A DNA stretch of 64,000 bases from Bacteroidota bacterium (GCA_026391775.1 JAPLDK010000055.1:1-64000); one strand, 5' to 3'. Counted from the first letter of the stretch, positions 26,201 to 34,438 are shown. Notes: generated by a model not told the origin, from the letters alone. A program made the numbers and translations.

Positions 26201-27109
26201 TTTCCCTCCTGCCATCCGGTCGCGGATCTCGCCCCCGCTTCCTGTGGCAGCCCCGTTGAAAGGTTCGACGGTCGTAGGGAAATTATGGGTCTCGGCTTTC
26301 AGCGAGATCACTGAATCTATGTCACGGATAACAAAAAAGTCTGCTTTCTGTGGATTGCCCGGTGCAAATTGCTCGATTTCAGGCCCGGTAATGAAAGCCA
26401 CATTGTCTTTGTATGCCGAGACAAGGAAATTGGGATTCTCTTTGGATGTTTTTTTGATGAGGTCGAAAAGGGATTCGGTCAACTCTTTCCCGTCGATAAT
26501 AAATGTCCCGTTAAAGATCTTGTGACGGCAGTGTTCCGAATTTACCTGTGAAAATCCGAAGACTTCGCTATCGGTAAGTTTACGGCCGATCTTTTTACTG
26601 AGGCCAACAAGATAATCAATTTCTTCGCCGCTAAGTGCCAGCCCCTGGGCCATATTATACGATGCAAGGTCTTCGATATAGATTACCGGTTCAGGGTCAT
26701 GGAGGATCAGGAAGCTTTCCTGGCCCAGGCCCTGGTATAGATGCTGGAGCATGGGGTCGTAATCCGGGACTTGTGACTCGTGACTCGTGAGCCGTGATAT
26801 GGAACTCGTGATTCGTGACTCGTGATCCGGTTCACGGGTCACGGATTCCTGTTCATGGTTTATTGCGCTGAATTCTTCTATCCTGGTAATCCCTGTGACT
26901 CCCATGTTTTGGGTGATCTCAACGGCATTGGTACTCCAGGGGGTTATCATTTCCTTCCTAGGTCCAACGAAGGTTCCCTGTAAAGCAGGTTCGGCGATAC
27001 ATTCTGCATCGCTGAATAACCAGGTAAGTTTTTCGATATCGGTTGGAACCGGCGGATTCTGATGTTCCACTGCGTAGTATTTGTCGATGTTCCTGAAAAA
27101 GGTCAGCAT
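23273..27109 (-). CDS. purL: Phosphoribosylformylglycinamidine synthase (single-chain)
   Basis: 1278 residues from the ATG at 27109 (MLTFFRNIDKYY); a longer frame to 27163 would overlap trxB. It converts FGAR, glutamine and ATP to FGAM in purine synthesis. All domains of the large single-chain enzyme are present: the N-terminal PurS-like region, FGAM synthetase halves (SLKAETHNFPTTVEPFNGAATGSGGE, HDHGAGGHLNS, GHDISAGGL) and the C-terminal glutaminase with Cys in LGVCNGCQLL and His/Glu in PHIED. Two in-frame micro-repeats interrupt it: ~residues 87-113 and ~602-611. Both fall between conserved blocks, and the key motifs are untouched. Confidence 0.96.
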   Translation of the reverse strand: MLTFFRNIDKYYAVEHQNPPVPTDIEKLTWLFSDAECIAEPALQGTFVGPRKEMITPWSTNAVEITQNMGVTGITRIEEFSAINHEQESVTREPDHESRITSSISRLTSHESQVPDYDPMLQHLYQGLGQESFLILHDPEPVIYIEDLASYNMAQGLALSGEEIDYLVGLSKKIGRKLTDSEVFGFSQVNSEHCRHKIFNGTFIIDGKELTESLFDLIKKTSKENPNFLVSAYKDNVAFITGPEIEQFAPGNPQKADFFVIRDIDSVISLKAETHNFPTTVEPFNGAATGSGGEIRDRMAGGKGSIPMAGTAVYMTSYPRLEGGREWEKEFPSRKWLYKTPEELLIKASNGASDFGNKFGQPLICGSVLTFEHTENNKVFGYDKVIMLAGGIGFGKKEDSLKDEPEGGEDIIILGGDNYRIGMGGGAVSSVATGEYGNAIELNAVQRSNPEMQKRVFNTIRAMVEMEQNPIISIHDHGAGGHLNSISELVEATGGTIRIDALPIGDPTLSDREIISNESQERMGLLMKDKDISLLKEVASRERAPLYITGKATGDHQLVFEDCRNGSRPIDLNVADFFGKPPKTIMRDSTETNSKYAKVFTLDPGSRIQDQELQNLLQKVLQLEAVACKDWLTNKVDRAISGKIAMQQTCGPVQLPLNNLGVVALDYQGEKGIATSLGHAPAAGLIDPAAGSRLSIAEALTNLIWAPLTHGLKGVSLSANWMWPCKNPGEDARLYKAVQAVSEFAISLGINIPTGKDSLSMTQKYPDGDVVYSPGTVIISAVGEVSEVSKTVSPLLSDQKGTVLVYINLSADEYSLGGSSFAQVVNKLGNSSPDIKNPTAFAAAFAVIQEWIKSGRILAGHDISAGGLITSLLEMTFPHTIVGLEIDLDGIGEVDLVKLLFSENPGLVLQVKENEASGLQSELETSSGLKSHIIGHLSDERRLVIRHHEQSWSFDIDHYRDIWFKTSYLLDRKQCGEKLALERYTNYKNQPLKFRLPEHFTGKASQYGIDLKRRKPTGVKAAIIREQGVNRDRDMAWAMYMAGMDVKDIHMTDLISGRETLEDVNMIAFVGGFSNSDVLGSAKGWAGSFLYNEKARKALNNFFARKDTLSLGVCNGCQLLVELGLIYPEHELHPKMSWNDSHKYECAFINLSVQENHSVMLHSLAGSRLGVWTANGEGKFNFPLAEENYHIPAKFSYHGYPANPNGSQYDAACISSIDGRHLAIMPHIEDSVLPWQWAYYPEDRKADEVTPWIEAFVNARKWIEKKVTKSDIITNRQT
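25276..25306 (-). repeat. Tandem AGGATCC micro-repeat inside purL
   Basis: About four copies of the 7-base unit found in alaS, in the same orientation relative to coding, encode a DPGSRIQDQ segment at about residue 605 of PurL. Confidence 0.85.
26771..26850 (-). repeat. GAGTCACGA-type micro-repeat inside purL
   Basis: Roughly 80 bases made of imperfect copies of a 9-10-base unit (coding strand: GAGTCACGA, AATCACGAG and variants). They encode a Ser/His/Glu/Arg/Thr-rich loop (HESRITS-like) at about residues 87-113 of PurL, in frame. This is a different unit from the AGGATCC repeat in the same gene. Confidence 0.8.
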
Positions 27110-27120
27110 GTTTGCTTCTC

Positions 27121-28056
27121 TTATGTTGTTAGAAACCTTTCCGCTTCGATGGCTGCCATACATCCAGTTCCCGCAGCAGTCACCGCCTGCCGGTAGTAAT
27201 GGTCCTGTACATCGCCGGCAGCGAAAACGCCGTCAATACTTGTTTTAGTAGATCCCGGCACGGTCTTGATATAACTCATTCCATCCAGTTCGAGTTTCCC
27301 CTCGAATATCTCAGTATTGGGTTTATGGCCGATAGCAACAAAGAAACCGTGAACGGTGATATCCCTGATTTCGGCTGATTTGACATTGCGCACTCGCACC
27401 CCTGTCACCCCGCTGTCGTCGCCCAGCACTTCCTCAGGAATGCTATCCCATATCATTTCAATGTTGGGAGTATTGAAAACCTTATGCTGCATGGCTTTGG
27501 ATGCGCGAAGTTCGCCGCGGCGATGGATCATAAAAACCTTCTTGCAGAGCTTTGCAAGATATGTGGCTTCCTCAGCAGCTGTATCTCCCCCGCCAACTAT
27601 GGCGACTTCCTTGCCACGGTAGAAAAACCCGTCGCAGGTCGCGCAACCCGAAACACCCATCCCCATAAATTTCTTTTCTGATTCTATCCCCAGCCATTTG
27701 GCCGATGCGCCGGTGGCAATGATCAGTGTCTCCGCTTTAACCGTTTTTCCGTCATCCGCAGTCACCGTAAAAGGACGACTTGAAAGGTCAACCGATGTCA
27801 CAACTCCATACCTCACCTGGGTTCCGAAACGTTCGGCCTGCTGCTTGAATTCTTCCATCATAACTGGGCCGGTAACTCCCTTTGGATAACCGGGGAAATT
27901 GTCAACCTCGGTGGTTATAGTAAGTTGCCCGCCCGGCTGCATTCCCTGGTACATTACAGGTTTAAGATCAGCCCTTGCGGCATAGATGGCTGCCGTATAT
28001 CCTGCAGGCCCTGACCCTATGATCAGACACCTTACAGTTTCAATAGTTTCGCTCAT
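27121..28056 (-). CDS. trxB: Thioredoxin reductase
   Basis: 311 residues. NADPH-dependent flavoprotein reducing thioredoxin. FAD site GSGPAGYTAAIYAARA, the redox-active disulfide in CATCDGFF, the NADPH site VGGGDTAAEEA and the C-terminal FAD motif GVFAAGDVQDHYYRQ are all present, making this a canonical low-molecular-weight TrxB. It is the first gene of a run with purL (11-base gap) and an SDR. A -7-like TACCTTTG lies on the minus strand at 28087-28080. Confidence 0.95.
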   Translation of the reverse strand: MSETIETVRCLIIGSGPAGYTAAIYAARADLKPVMYQGMQPGGQLTITTEVDNFPGYPKGVTGPVMMEEFKQQAERFGTQVRYGVVTSVDLSSRPFTVTADDGKTVKAETLIIATGASAKWLGIESEKKFMGMGVSGCATCDGFFYRGKEVAIVGGGDTAAEEATYLAKLCKKVFMIHRRGELRASKAMQHKVFNTPNIEMIWDSIPEEVLGDDSGVTGVRVRNVKSAEIRDITVHGFFVAIGHKPNTEIFEGKLELDGMSYIKTVPGSTKTSIDGVFAAGDVQDHYYRQAVTAAGTGCMAAIEAERFLTT

Positions 28057-28175
28057 AATTTCAATAATTTTTACTACAGCAAAGGTAGGGAAAAATAGGG
28101 GAAAAGTGTGCCGGGATTTGTGATCATTTCAGGATGATGTGTGACAAATACGCTAGAACTATTGAAAAATCTTTC

Positions 28176-28183
28176 TATCTTTG
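28176..28183 (+). promoter_or_regulatory. Probable -7 box of the tRNA-Pro gene
   Basis: TATCTTTG matches TAnnTTTG and ends 19 bases before the tRNA. No clear -33 box is seen. Confidence 0.4.
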
Positions 28184-28202
28184 CACTCCCAATTTGGGGT
28201 AT

Positions 28203-28276
28203 CGGGGCGTGGCGCAGTTGGCTAGCGTACTTGCATGGGGTGCAAGGGGTCGGAAGTTCGAGTCTTCTCGCCCCGA
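28203..28276 (+). tRNA. tRNA-Pro (anticodon GGG)
   Basis: A full cloverleaf folds by eye: a perfect 7-bp acceptor stem CGGGGCG/CGCCCCG, D stem GCGC/GCGT, anticodon stem CTTGC/GCAAG with a seven-base loop ATGGGGT giving anticodon GGG, and T arm GGAAG-TTCGAGT-CTTCT. The discriminator is A and CCA is not encoded. C1-G72 with A73 is typical of bacterial tRNA-Pro. Confidence 0.93.
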
Positions 28277-28294
28277 CAAAATAAAATCAAAGAG

Positions 28295-28340
28295 TCCAGA
28301 CTGATTAACATTTAAGGTGTTATATAGTCTGGATTTTTTT
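28295..28340 (+). terminator. Rho-independent terminator after tRNA-Pro
   Basis: A perfect 8-bp stem (TCCAGACT at 28295-28302, AGTCTGGA at 28326-28333) with a 23-base loop containing a small inner hairpin, followed by seven Ts. Confidence 0.8.
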
Positions 28341-28420
28341 ATCTTGCTGGTACCTCCTGGGATAAACATTTTAGCCTTAGTATAACTGAAAGGTGTGTTC
28401 AACATTTTTCAGAAATGTTA

Positions 28421-28428
28421 TATATTTG
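28421..28428 (+). promoter_or_regulatory. -7 box upstream of the FISUMP-caspase genes
   Basis: TATATTTG matches the Bacteroidota -7 consensus, 24 bases before the ATG; upstream at 20 bases is TTC rather than TTG. An inverted repeat (AACATTTTTCAGAAATGTT, 28401-28419) ends one base before the box and could be an operator. Confidence 0.45.
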
Positions 28429-28452
28429 TTAATGGACTAACACCAAGGAACT

Positions 28453-29301
28453 ATGAAAACAGTTTTGACAATTGTAATCTTTGGATTATCCTTTTTGAAA
28501 CTATCCGGCCAATCCATTACCAACGTAGCGGCTATTCAGGAGGGCAACAATGCTGTGATTACCTATAACCTGCAGTGTGAAAGCAACGCAGATATTACCA
28601 TCTATTATAGCGAAGATAATGGAGCCACATTTAAAGGACCAATTAAAAAGGTTACAGGTGATGTTGGGTGTAATATTACCTCCGGAAACGAAAAGCGAAT
28701 CATATGGAACGTTTTAACAGAAAGAGACTTACTTTCTAGTGACAACATTGTTTTCAGAGTAAAAGGATTTCAAAAATATGGAAAATTAATCGACAAGCGG
28801 GATGGCAGAATCTACAAAACAGTTACAATAAACAGCCAGGTATGGATGGCCGAGAATCTCAACTTTAAAACAATTAGTGGATCGTGGTGTTATGACAATA
28901 ATTCTTCAAATTGCGACACCTTCGGCAGACTATATGATTGGAATGCTGCATTGCTTGTGTGCCCAGCCAGTTGGCATCTTCCTTCCGATGATGATTGGGC
29001 CGTGCTTGTAGAATTCTTAGGAGGGAATCGAGAGGCAGGTGGGAAGATGAAGGAAACAGGAACAAGTCATTGGAAGGCACCAAATGAAGGAGCCTCAAAT
29101 AGCAGCGGTTTTATTGCTATTCCTGGTGGGTACAGAGACCGATATAACGGTTTTTCGCCCGATTATGCAACTTTCTGGTCGTCGTCGGGAAACGATAAGT
29201 CAAGCGCATGGTACTATTTTATCCTAAATTATGACCCGGCCTTGTTTAGGGAATATAACAGCTCTTATAACGGGTTCTCAATCCGCTGTATACGAGATTA
29301 A
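28453..29301 (+). CDS. Secreted FISUMP-domain protein
   Basis: 282 residues. A signal peptide (LTIVIFGLSFLKLSGQS) is followed by an Ig-like beta-rich region (~20-110) and a FISUMP domain (Fibrobacter succinogenes major paralogous domain, ~110-282). The diagnostic strings are DGRIYKTVTINSQVWMAENL, WCYDNNSSNCDTFGRLYDWNAAL, CPASWHLPSDDDWAVL and GFSIRCIRD. FISUMP is an extracellular, often calcium-site-like fold of unknown function. The protein heads a plus-strand trio with two secreted caspases (57- and 33-base gaps). Confidence 0.88.
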   Translation: MKTVLTIVIFGLSFLKLSGQSITNVAAIQEGNNAVITYNLQCESNADITIYYSEDNGATFKGPIKKVTGDVGCNITSGNEKRIIWNVLTERDLLSSDNIVFRVKGFQKYGKLIDKRDGRIYKTVTINSQVWMAENLNFKTISGSWCYDNNSSNCDTFGRLYDWNAALLVCPASWHLPSDDDWAVLVEFLGGNREAGGKMKETGTSHWKAPNEGASNSSGFIAIPGGYRDRYNGFSPDYATFWSSSGNDKSSAWYYFILNYDPALFREYNSSYNGFSIRCIRD

Positions 29302-29358
29302 TATTTGACAATTACAAATCTGAGCATTGAAAAGGGATAATATTAAAAGCAGGCAAAT

Positions 29359-30843
29359 ATGAGAAGATGTATTTTTTCTTTTGTTGGATTAATTGTTTTT
29401 GGTTTGCATGGAGGCCAGGCACAAAGCACATTCGAGGGAGATAGCCCTCCTGCTTCATTTGCTATTGCAAACGATAACGTTCCGGTTAATAAAACACCAC
29501 CAGCTATCTATATCAAAAAATATGTTGAAAAGAATATTATTGAATGGCAGAAAAAGGGTGAGTTTGAAAAGACATCAGATTATCAGAATCGGGTGAACGA
29601 AAAAGCCCGAAATGCTAAAGCACAGGAATTAACAAACCAGGCTGTTGATGCATTAAAAAGAGACTATGCCGCCGGGATAACCTGGAGCGAACTGCAACTT
29701 AGCCAGTATGATGCCGATCATGAAACTTATCTGATAAAATCAACCCAGTTGGGTGATTTTGCCCTGCCGGTCTCACTTGTCGATGCGCAATCGTTTAAAC
29801 AGGGCTGGAATTCAATGAAATTTCAAAATACCGACTTTTATATCAAAAACAACAAACTGGTGCTGGCCAAACTTACTTTCTCCAACCCGGCCGACGGGAA
29901 AAACTATGTATACGACAGTCAGCAACCCACAACCTATGCAGCCAATAACATTACCTACAATTTCGCTCCGATTGAGATCGATGTTCCTAAAGACAGCCGG
30001 CAGACCTATAATACGAAAATCGAAAACAAATCGATGGTGGTGGGGAAATCTGATGTTGACGTGAATATTCCAAAATCGACTACCGGTAAGCCCAATGCTT
30101 ACGCCCTGATCATTGGCAATGAGGATTACACCACCTACCAGACTGGACTCAGCAATGAGGTGAATGTTGATTTTGCAAAGAATGATGCTCAGGTCTTTGC
30201 TGAATACTGTAAAAATACTCTTGGGATACCAGCGAAGCAGGTTAAACTGCTGATTAATGCTACGGGCAGTCAGATGAGACAGGGGCTTGCATGGATAAAT
30301 AACCTGGCTGGGATTGAAAATGGGAATGCTGAACTAATCTTTTATTATTCCGGACACGGATTGCCAGACGAAGTAACGAAAGACCCTTACTTGATACCCG
30401 TCGATGTTAGCGGTACACAAATCCAATATGCAATTAAACTTGAAGAGGCATATGTCGCTTTAACTGCCAAACCTTCAAAACAGATCACCGTATTCCTGGA
30501 TGCTTGCTTCAGTGGTGGAGCCAGGAATCAGAGTTTAATTGCCATGAAGAGCGTAAAAGTAAAACCGAACAATACGGTTGATCTGAATAACATTGTTGTA
30601 TTTGCATCCAGTTCCGGCGATGAAAGCTCTGCTGTTTATAAAGAGAAACAGCATGGGTATTTTACGTATTTCCTGTTAAAAAAGCTTCAGGAAACTAAGG
30701 GGGAGGTGGATTACAAAACCTTGTCGAATTACCTGATTCAAAATGTGACTAAAGAAACCGGACTGATCAGTAAGAAACAAACTCCCCAGGTAATGGTTGA
30801 CCCTCAAATGCAGGTTAAATGGACAAACCTGAGAATCAAGTAA
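29359..30843 (+). CDS. Secreted caspase-family (C14) protein
   Basis: 494 residues: signal peptide (FSFVGLIVFGLHGGQAQS), ~220 residues with no recognised domain, then a caspase domain from ~residue 245 (NAYALIIGNEDY). The catalytic pair is intact: His333 in FYYSGHG and Cys383 in LDACFSGG. No C-terminal sorting domain of the usual T9SS type is seen, unlike its downstream neighbour. Bacterial caspase homologues usually cut after Arg or Lys; the substrate here is unknown. It is likely in one transcript with the FISUMP protein and the next caspase. Confidence 0.88.
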   Translation: MRRCIFSFVGLIVFGLHGGQAQSTFEGDSPPASFAIANDNVPVNKTPPAIYIKKYVEKNIIEWQKKGEFEKTSDYQNRVNEKARNAKAQELTNQAVDALKRDYAAGITWSELQLSQYDADHETYLIKSTQLGDFALPVSLVDAQSFKQGWNSMKFQNTDFYIKNNKLVLAKLTFSNPADGKNYVYDSQQPTTYAANNITYNFAPIEIDVPKDSRQTYNTKIENKSMVVGKSDVDVNIPKSTTGKPNAYALIIGNEDYTTYQTGLSNEVNVDFAKNDAQVFAEYCKNTLGIPAKQVKLLINATGSQMRQGLAWINNLAGIENGNAELIFYYSGHGLPDEVTKDPYLIPVDVSGTQIQYAIKLEEAYVALTAKPSKQITVFLDACFSGGARNQSLIAMKSVKVKPNNTVDLNNIVVFASSSGDESSAVYKEKQHGYFTYFLLKKLQETKGEVDYKTLSNYLIQNVTKETGLISKKQTPQVMVDPQMQVKWTNLRIK

Positions 30844-30876
30844 GTTGCATTTGTTAAACAGTAACATCCTAGTACT

Positions 30877-32100
30877 ATGAAACGGTTTTTCCTGTGCATT
30901 GCTATCTTATTTCCGGTGATATTTCTCTTTGCGCAGCAAAGAGGCATGAAACCGATAGAACTTACTGTTGATGGAAAGGTGACGGTGTTGTATAAGCAAA
31001 GTCATGCATTATTGATTGGAGTGAGTGCTTACAATATGGGACTACCACCATTGCCGGGTGTAGTGGGCGACATCGACAGAGTTAAAGAAGCCCTCGAAAG
31101 CAACGGCTTTGAAGTAACTAAAGTGATGAACCCTGATGCATTAAGTCTGCAAAGGGCATTCAATTCATTTATTTCACAATTTGGACAAGGTGCTGAAAAC
31201 CGTTTGCTGATTTATTTCGCCGGGCACGGATATACAGAGAAAATGCCATATGGGGAAGACATTGGCTATATCTGCCCTGTAGATGCGCCTAATCCACTTA
31301 AAGACCCTACATCTTTCCAGGCAAAAGCTATGCCTATGGGCCAGATTGAAATTTATGCCAAGCAGATCAAATCGAAACATGCACTGTTTTTATTTGATGC
31401 TTGCTTCTCAGGTTCTATATTTTCTACAAGCAGGGCCATCCCTGAAATTATAAGTTTCAAAACCGCTCAACCAGTTAGGCAATTCATTACCAGTGGCAGC
31501 GCTGATGAGACGGTCCCGGATAAAAGCATTTTTCAGAGTCAGTTCATTCGCGCAATCAATGGAGAAGCCGATGCCAATAAGGATGGTTTCATAACAGGTA
31601 CAGAATTGGGTGACTTTCTTCAGTCCACAGTTGTCAATTATTCCTATGGATCACAACATCCGCAATACGGTAAAATTCGAAACCCAAACCTGGATAAAGG
31701 CGATTTCGTTTTTTTAGTTAATGAACAACAAGCTATACAAACGCAAAACACTAATCTTAATTCTAAAATTACAGTTTCTGAAATAACATTGATTGAATCA
31801 GGTACTATTGTAGACAAAGACGAGGGTACATCCGAGTCTCTTGATATTCCTAAGGATTTCACTCCAAATAGCGATAATAACAATGACATTTGGCTTATAA
31901 AAAACATTAATCACTTTCCAAAAGCTGTTGTTGAAATTTATAATAAATGGGGCAAACAAGTTTTTCAATCCGAAGGGTACAATTACCCATGGGATGGAAA
32001 ATTTGATGGGCAAGATGCTCCTTCAGGAACCTATTATTATAATATAAATCTGAATAATGGGACTAAACCTTTAAAGGGAACCGTGACCATTATCAGATAA
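30877..32100 (+). CDS. Secreted caspase with type IX secretion type-B sorting domain
   Basis: 407 residues: signal peptide (LCIAILFPVIFLFAQQ), caspase domain (~40-265) with His117 in YFAGHG and Cys176 in FDACFSGS, an EF-hand-like DANKDGFITGTELGDF stretch, a Ser/Thr-rich linker, and a C-terminal gliding-motility-associated (CHU_C) domain from ~residue 320 (IPKDFTPNSDNNNDIW, EIYNKWGKQVF, PWDGKFDGQDAPSGTYYY). That last domain routes proteins through the type IX secretion system, so this caspase should be exported to the cell surface or released. The linked PorP/SprF and PKD genes at the far end of the window suit the same pathway. Confidence 0.9.
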   Translation: MKRFFLCIAILFPVIFLFAQQRGMKPIELTVDGKVTVLYKQSHALLIGVSAYNMGLPPLPGVVGDIDRVKEALESNGFEVTKVMNPDALSLQRAFNSFISQFGQGAENRLLIYFAGHGYTEKMPYGEDIGYICPVDAPNPLKDPTSFQAKAMPMGQIEIYAKQIKSKHALFLFDACFSGSIFSTSRAIPEIISFKTAQPVRQFITSGSADETVPDKSIFQSQFIRAINGEADANKDGFITGTELGDFLQSTVVNYSYGSQHPQYGKIRNPNLDKGDFVFLVNEQQAIQTQNTNLNSKITVSEITLIESGTIVDKDEGTSESLDIPKDFTPNSDNNNDIWLIKNINHFPKAVVEIYNKWGKQVFQSEGYNYPWDGKFDGQDAPSGTYYYNINLNNGTKPLKGTVTIIR

Positions 32101-32141
32101 TGTGTAAGCTCCCCTCATTTTTGGACCACCCTGTATTGGAA

Positions 32142-32157
32142 AATCCGGCCCTGGCCG
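32142..32157. other. GC-rich hairpin between convergent genes
   Basis: CCGGC-CCTG-GCCGG forms a perfect short hairpin between the caspase gene and the convergent isoprenoid-synthase-like gene. There is no T run, so a terminator role is uncertain. Confidence 0.35.
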
Positions 32158-32166
32158 GGTCACTTA

Positions 32167-33156
32167 TCATACCCTGACTATAGAATACCCATGCCAGTTC
32201 ATCCTCAGGAAATTCAGGGGCTTTTCCATGTCGCAGATCAGCTCTTTTCTTTCAATCTTCCCAAAGGGTAAAACCCTTCCTCCCCTGCTCCACTGAAGCC
32301 TCTGCAACCTGCGCAAGGCCACTATTCCCCGGGCCATGCTGTTGGCTGCAAACACAATAAAAAATTCTATATCGGCCCGCCTGTATGGCAGAGCCCTTGC
32401 CATTACACAAAATTTCCTGCACTCTCTCAGGTAAAATTCCTCAAACTCCCGATAATCGCCGCAGGTATTTGCCAGGGTGTTCACTCCTTCATGAAAATCC
32501 TTGTATACATCGAAAATATCCTGGGCCATCTGAAGTACGCCTCCCATCTGGTAGATCATGTCGACAGTCTGCTGAGTGGGCACTTCAGCGATAAGGTAGT
32601 GGTATAATATCAGCGAACGGGCGCCTTTATCCATGGTGATCTTAAGGATTTCTGAGGGCGGAAGTCCTCTCTCGGTTTGCCTTGCCGATCCCTGCTGCGC
32701 CTGCAAAGTCCGCTTAAAGGCATTCACTGTCCCCTCTTTGCTGCTTACCCGTTCATGTAACTTAACCAGAATTCCGTTTACTATCTCTTCCTCCAGAGTT
32801 GCCAACTCAGCCTGTGCCGAAAAGGACAACAGCTTATTTAGCTGTTCGGGCGAAAGCTGCTTTTTATCGGTGAAATCATCAATGAGTGGAGTTATAATCC
32901 CTCCAAGCGTGGCGTTTTCACGCTCGGCCTGGCTTAATTCCCTCCCGTAGATCTTCGCAAACCCGGCACAGATAACGGGGACGCCTAAACAGTAGTATTT
33001 CTTTATTTTATGCAGGACAGCCGGGTCCAGCCGGGTGTTATACTGCCGGCTAAACGGTTCGATAAATGCATCCACAAACCACACATTGAACCCTCTCTGC
33101 GTTTTGAAAAACCGCCTGATAAATAAAACAGCTTTGATAAGTCTCAGGATGTACAT
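32167..33156 (-). CDS. Putative class I isoprenoid/terpene synthase-like protein
   Basis: 329 residues from the ATG at 33156 (MYILRLIKAVLFI), all helical in character. Two Asp-rich strings recall the metal-binding motifs of class I isoprenoid enzymes: LIDDFTD (a DDxxD) near residue 92 and QMAQDIFDVYKDFHEG near residue 235, spaced as in squalene/phytoene-type and DUF2600 terpene synthases. The neighbour, a geranylgeranyl-reductase-type flavoprotein starting upstream (stop 10 bases away), also acts on isoprenoids. I infer a prenyl-chain-handling enzyme; a catalytically dead relative or an unrelated helical protein remains possible. It is the last gene of the cytochrome operon. Confidence 0.45.
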   Translation of the reverse strand: MYILRLIKAVLFIRRFFKTQRGFNVWFVDAFIEPFSRQYNTRLDPAVLHKIKKYYCLGVPVICAGFAKIYGRELSQAERENATLGGIITPLIDDFTDKKQLSPEQLNKLLSFSAQAELATLEEEIVNGILVKLHERVSSKEGTVNAFKRTLQAQQGSARQTERGLPPSEILKITMDKGARSLILYHYLIAEVPTQQTVDMIYQMGGVLQMAQDIFDVYKDFHEGVNTLANTCGDYREFEEFYLRECRKFCVMARALPYRRADIEFFIVFAANSMARGIVALRRLQRLQWSRGGRVLPFGKIERKELICDMEKPLNFLRMNWHGYSIVRV

Positions 33157-33166
33157 CAGGATAAAA

Positions 33167-34438
33167 TTACGCTCTTTTTCTTTTCCGGTTGAAAACCGAG
33201 ACAAATAATCTCTGAAGCGTAAACATATACATTAGCCTGAAGACTAACATCACCCGGGGACCAAATTTATTGACCCTTAAATTCCAGATAAGATGCTGAA
33301 GGGAGCGTTCAATCCCGGGATGATCTGCTGCGGAACCAACGATATAATTAAGCAGGGAAGGGTGGTTTAGTAATGAGCGAAGCTTTAGATGAAACTTAAA
33401 TTCGGGCATCATCCGCCGGTAAATTTCATTATCGTAGGCTTTGTTAAATGCCCCGGAAAAATCATTAACCTTAAAACTATTGATTATATGTCCGGCCGCG
33501 ACCCTTCCACTTCGGATCGCATTCCCCACCCCTTCACCGGTGATGGGGTCAACCAGGGCCGCCGCATCACCTGTAAGGAGAAACCTGTAGCCAGAGATAT
33601 CCCTCCGAAGGCCTCCGAACGGAATAATTAATCCCTTCACCGCTTCGATACGCTCAGCACCCTCCAGCCGGCTTTTCAGGGGCTCCGCCATCAACAGTCC
33701 TTCAAAACATGTTTTAAGGTTAATCCCTTTACAGTTGATCACAGTTGCCGGCATCCCTATACCAACATTCGAAGTCCCATCGCCAAGGTGGAATATCCAC
33801 AAATAACCCGGCAGGATTTCCCCTGGCAGATACATTTCAATTAAACTGCCTTCACGCAATGGCTTTAAACCTTTGTAATATGTTCTCAAGGCCACACATT
33901 GCTGTTCCCTGGTAATGTGCTTTACCCCCAGTTCCCGGGCCACGAAGGAATTCACGCCATCGGCACCAACAATAATGCTGCCCTCGAATGTATCCTCGCC
34001 GGTTTCCAGTACAACCTTATCCTCATTAACAATAAGTTTCTGCGGATGGCAGTTCTCAAAAACGCTTACATTTTCAAACTGTTTCAACTGCTGAAACAGG
34101 AAATTGTCAAAATCGCTGCGGCGGCAAGTATACATCGGCTTCTGCTCCTCCTGTGGCCTTACGGCAACGCTGATCCGCTTGCAATCGGGTGAAAATATCT
34201 CGGCTCTGTAACAGGGCAACTTGGCCGAGAAATTCCTGAACGAAGCTGCAAGTTCTTCAGAAATAATGCCCAGCTGATTTACAACGTCAAGGGTTAAACC
34301 GTCCCCGCAGATCTTTTCCCTGGGAAAGACGGCTTTTTCAATTACCGCAACCTTCAGGCCGGAATTCCCGAGGCATATCGCAGTTGAAGCCCCAGCCGGG
34401 CCTGCACCTACGATAAGGACATCGAATTTCCTGTGCAT
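33167..34438 (-). CDS. Geranylgeranyl-reductase-family FAD oxidoreductase
   Basis: 423 residues. FAD-binding VGAGPAGASTAI, the ExxxFPREKICGDGL segment typical of the geranylgeranyl reductase family, GADGVNSFVARELG, and LLTGDAAALVDPITGEGVGNAIRSG are all visible. Members hydrogenate double bonds of prenyl chains in chlorophyll, archaeal lipids or, as MenJ, menaquinone. It abuts the outer-membrane barrel gene (zero gap) in a seven-gene minus-strand run that encodes cytochromes. Reduction of the menaquinone side chain is therefore an attractive but unproven role. A basic, aromatic tail (residues ~395-423) may touch the membrane. Confidence 0.88.
   Translation of the reverse strand: MHRKFDVLIVGAGPAGASTAICLGNSGLKVAVIEKAVFPREKICGDGLTLDVVNQLGIISEELAASFRNFSAKLPCYRAEIFSPDCKRISVAVRPQEEQKPMYTCRRSDFDNFLFQQLKQFENVSVFENCHPQKLIVNEDKVVLETGEDTFEGSIIVGADGVNSFVARELGVKHITREQQCVALRTYYKGLKPLREGSLIEMYLPGEILPGYLWIFHLGDGTSNVGIGMPATVINCKGINLKTCFEGLLMAEPLKSRLEGAERIEAVKGLIIPFGGLRRDISGYRFLLTGDAAALVDPITGEGVGNAIRSGRVAAGHIINSFKVNDFSGAFNKAYDNEIYRRMMPEFKFHLKLRSLLNHPSLLNYIVGSAADHPGIERSLQHLIWNLRVNKFGPRVMLVFRLMYMFTLQRLFVSVFNRKRKRA

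Noticed and set aside
28175-28405. 76-codon minus-strand frame over the tRNA
   Set aside because: It overlaps a perfect tRNA-Pro cloverleaf and a terminator and has no protein-like features.
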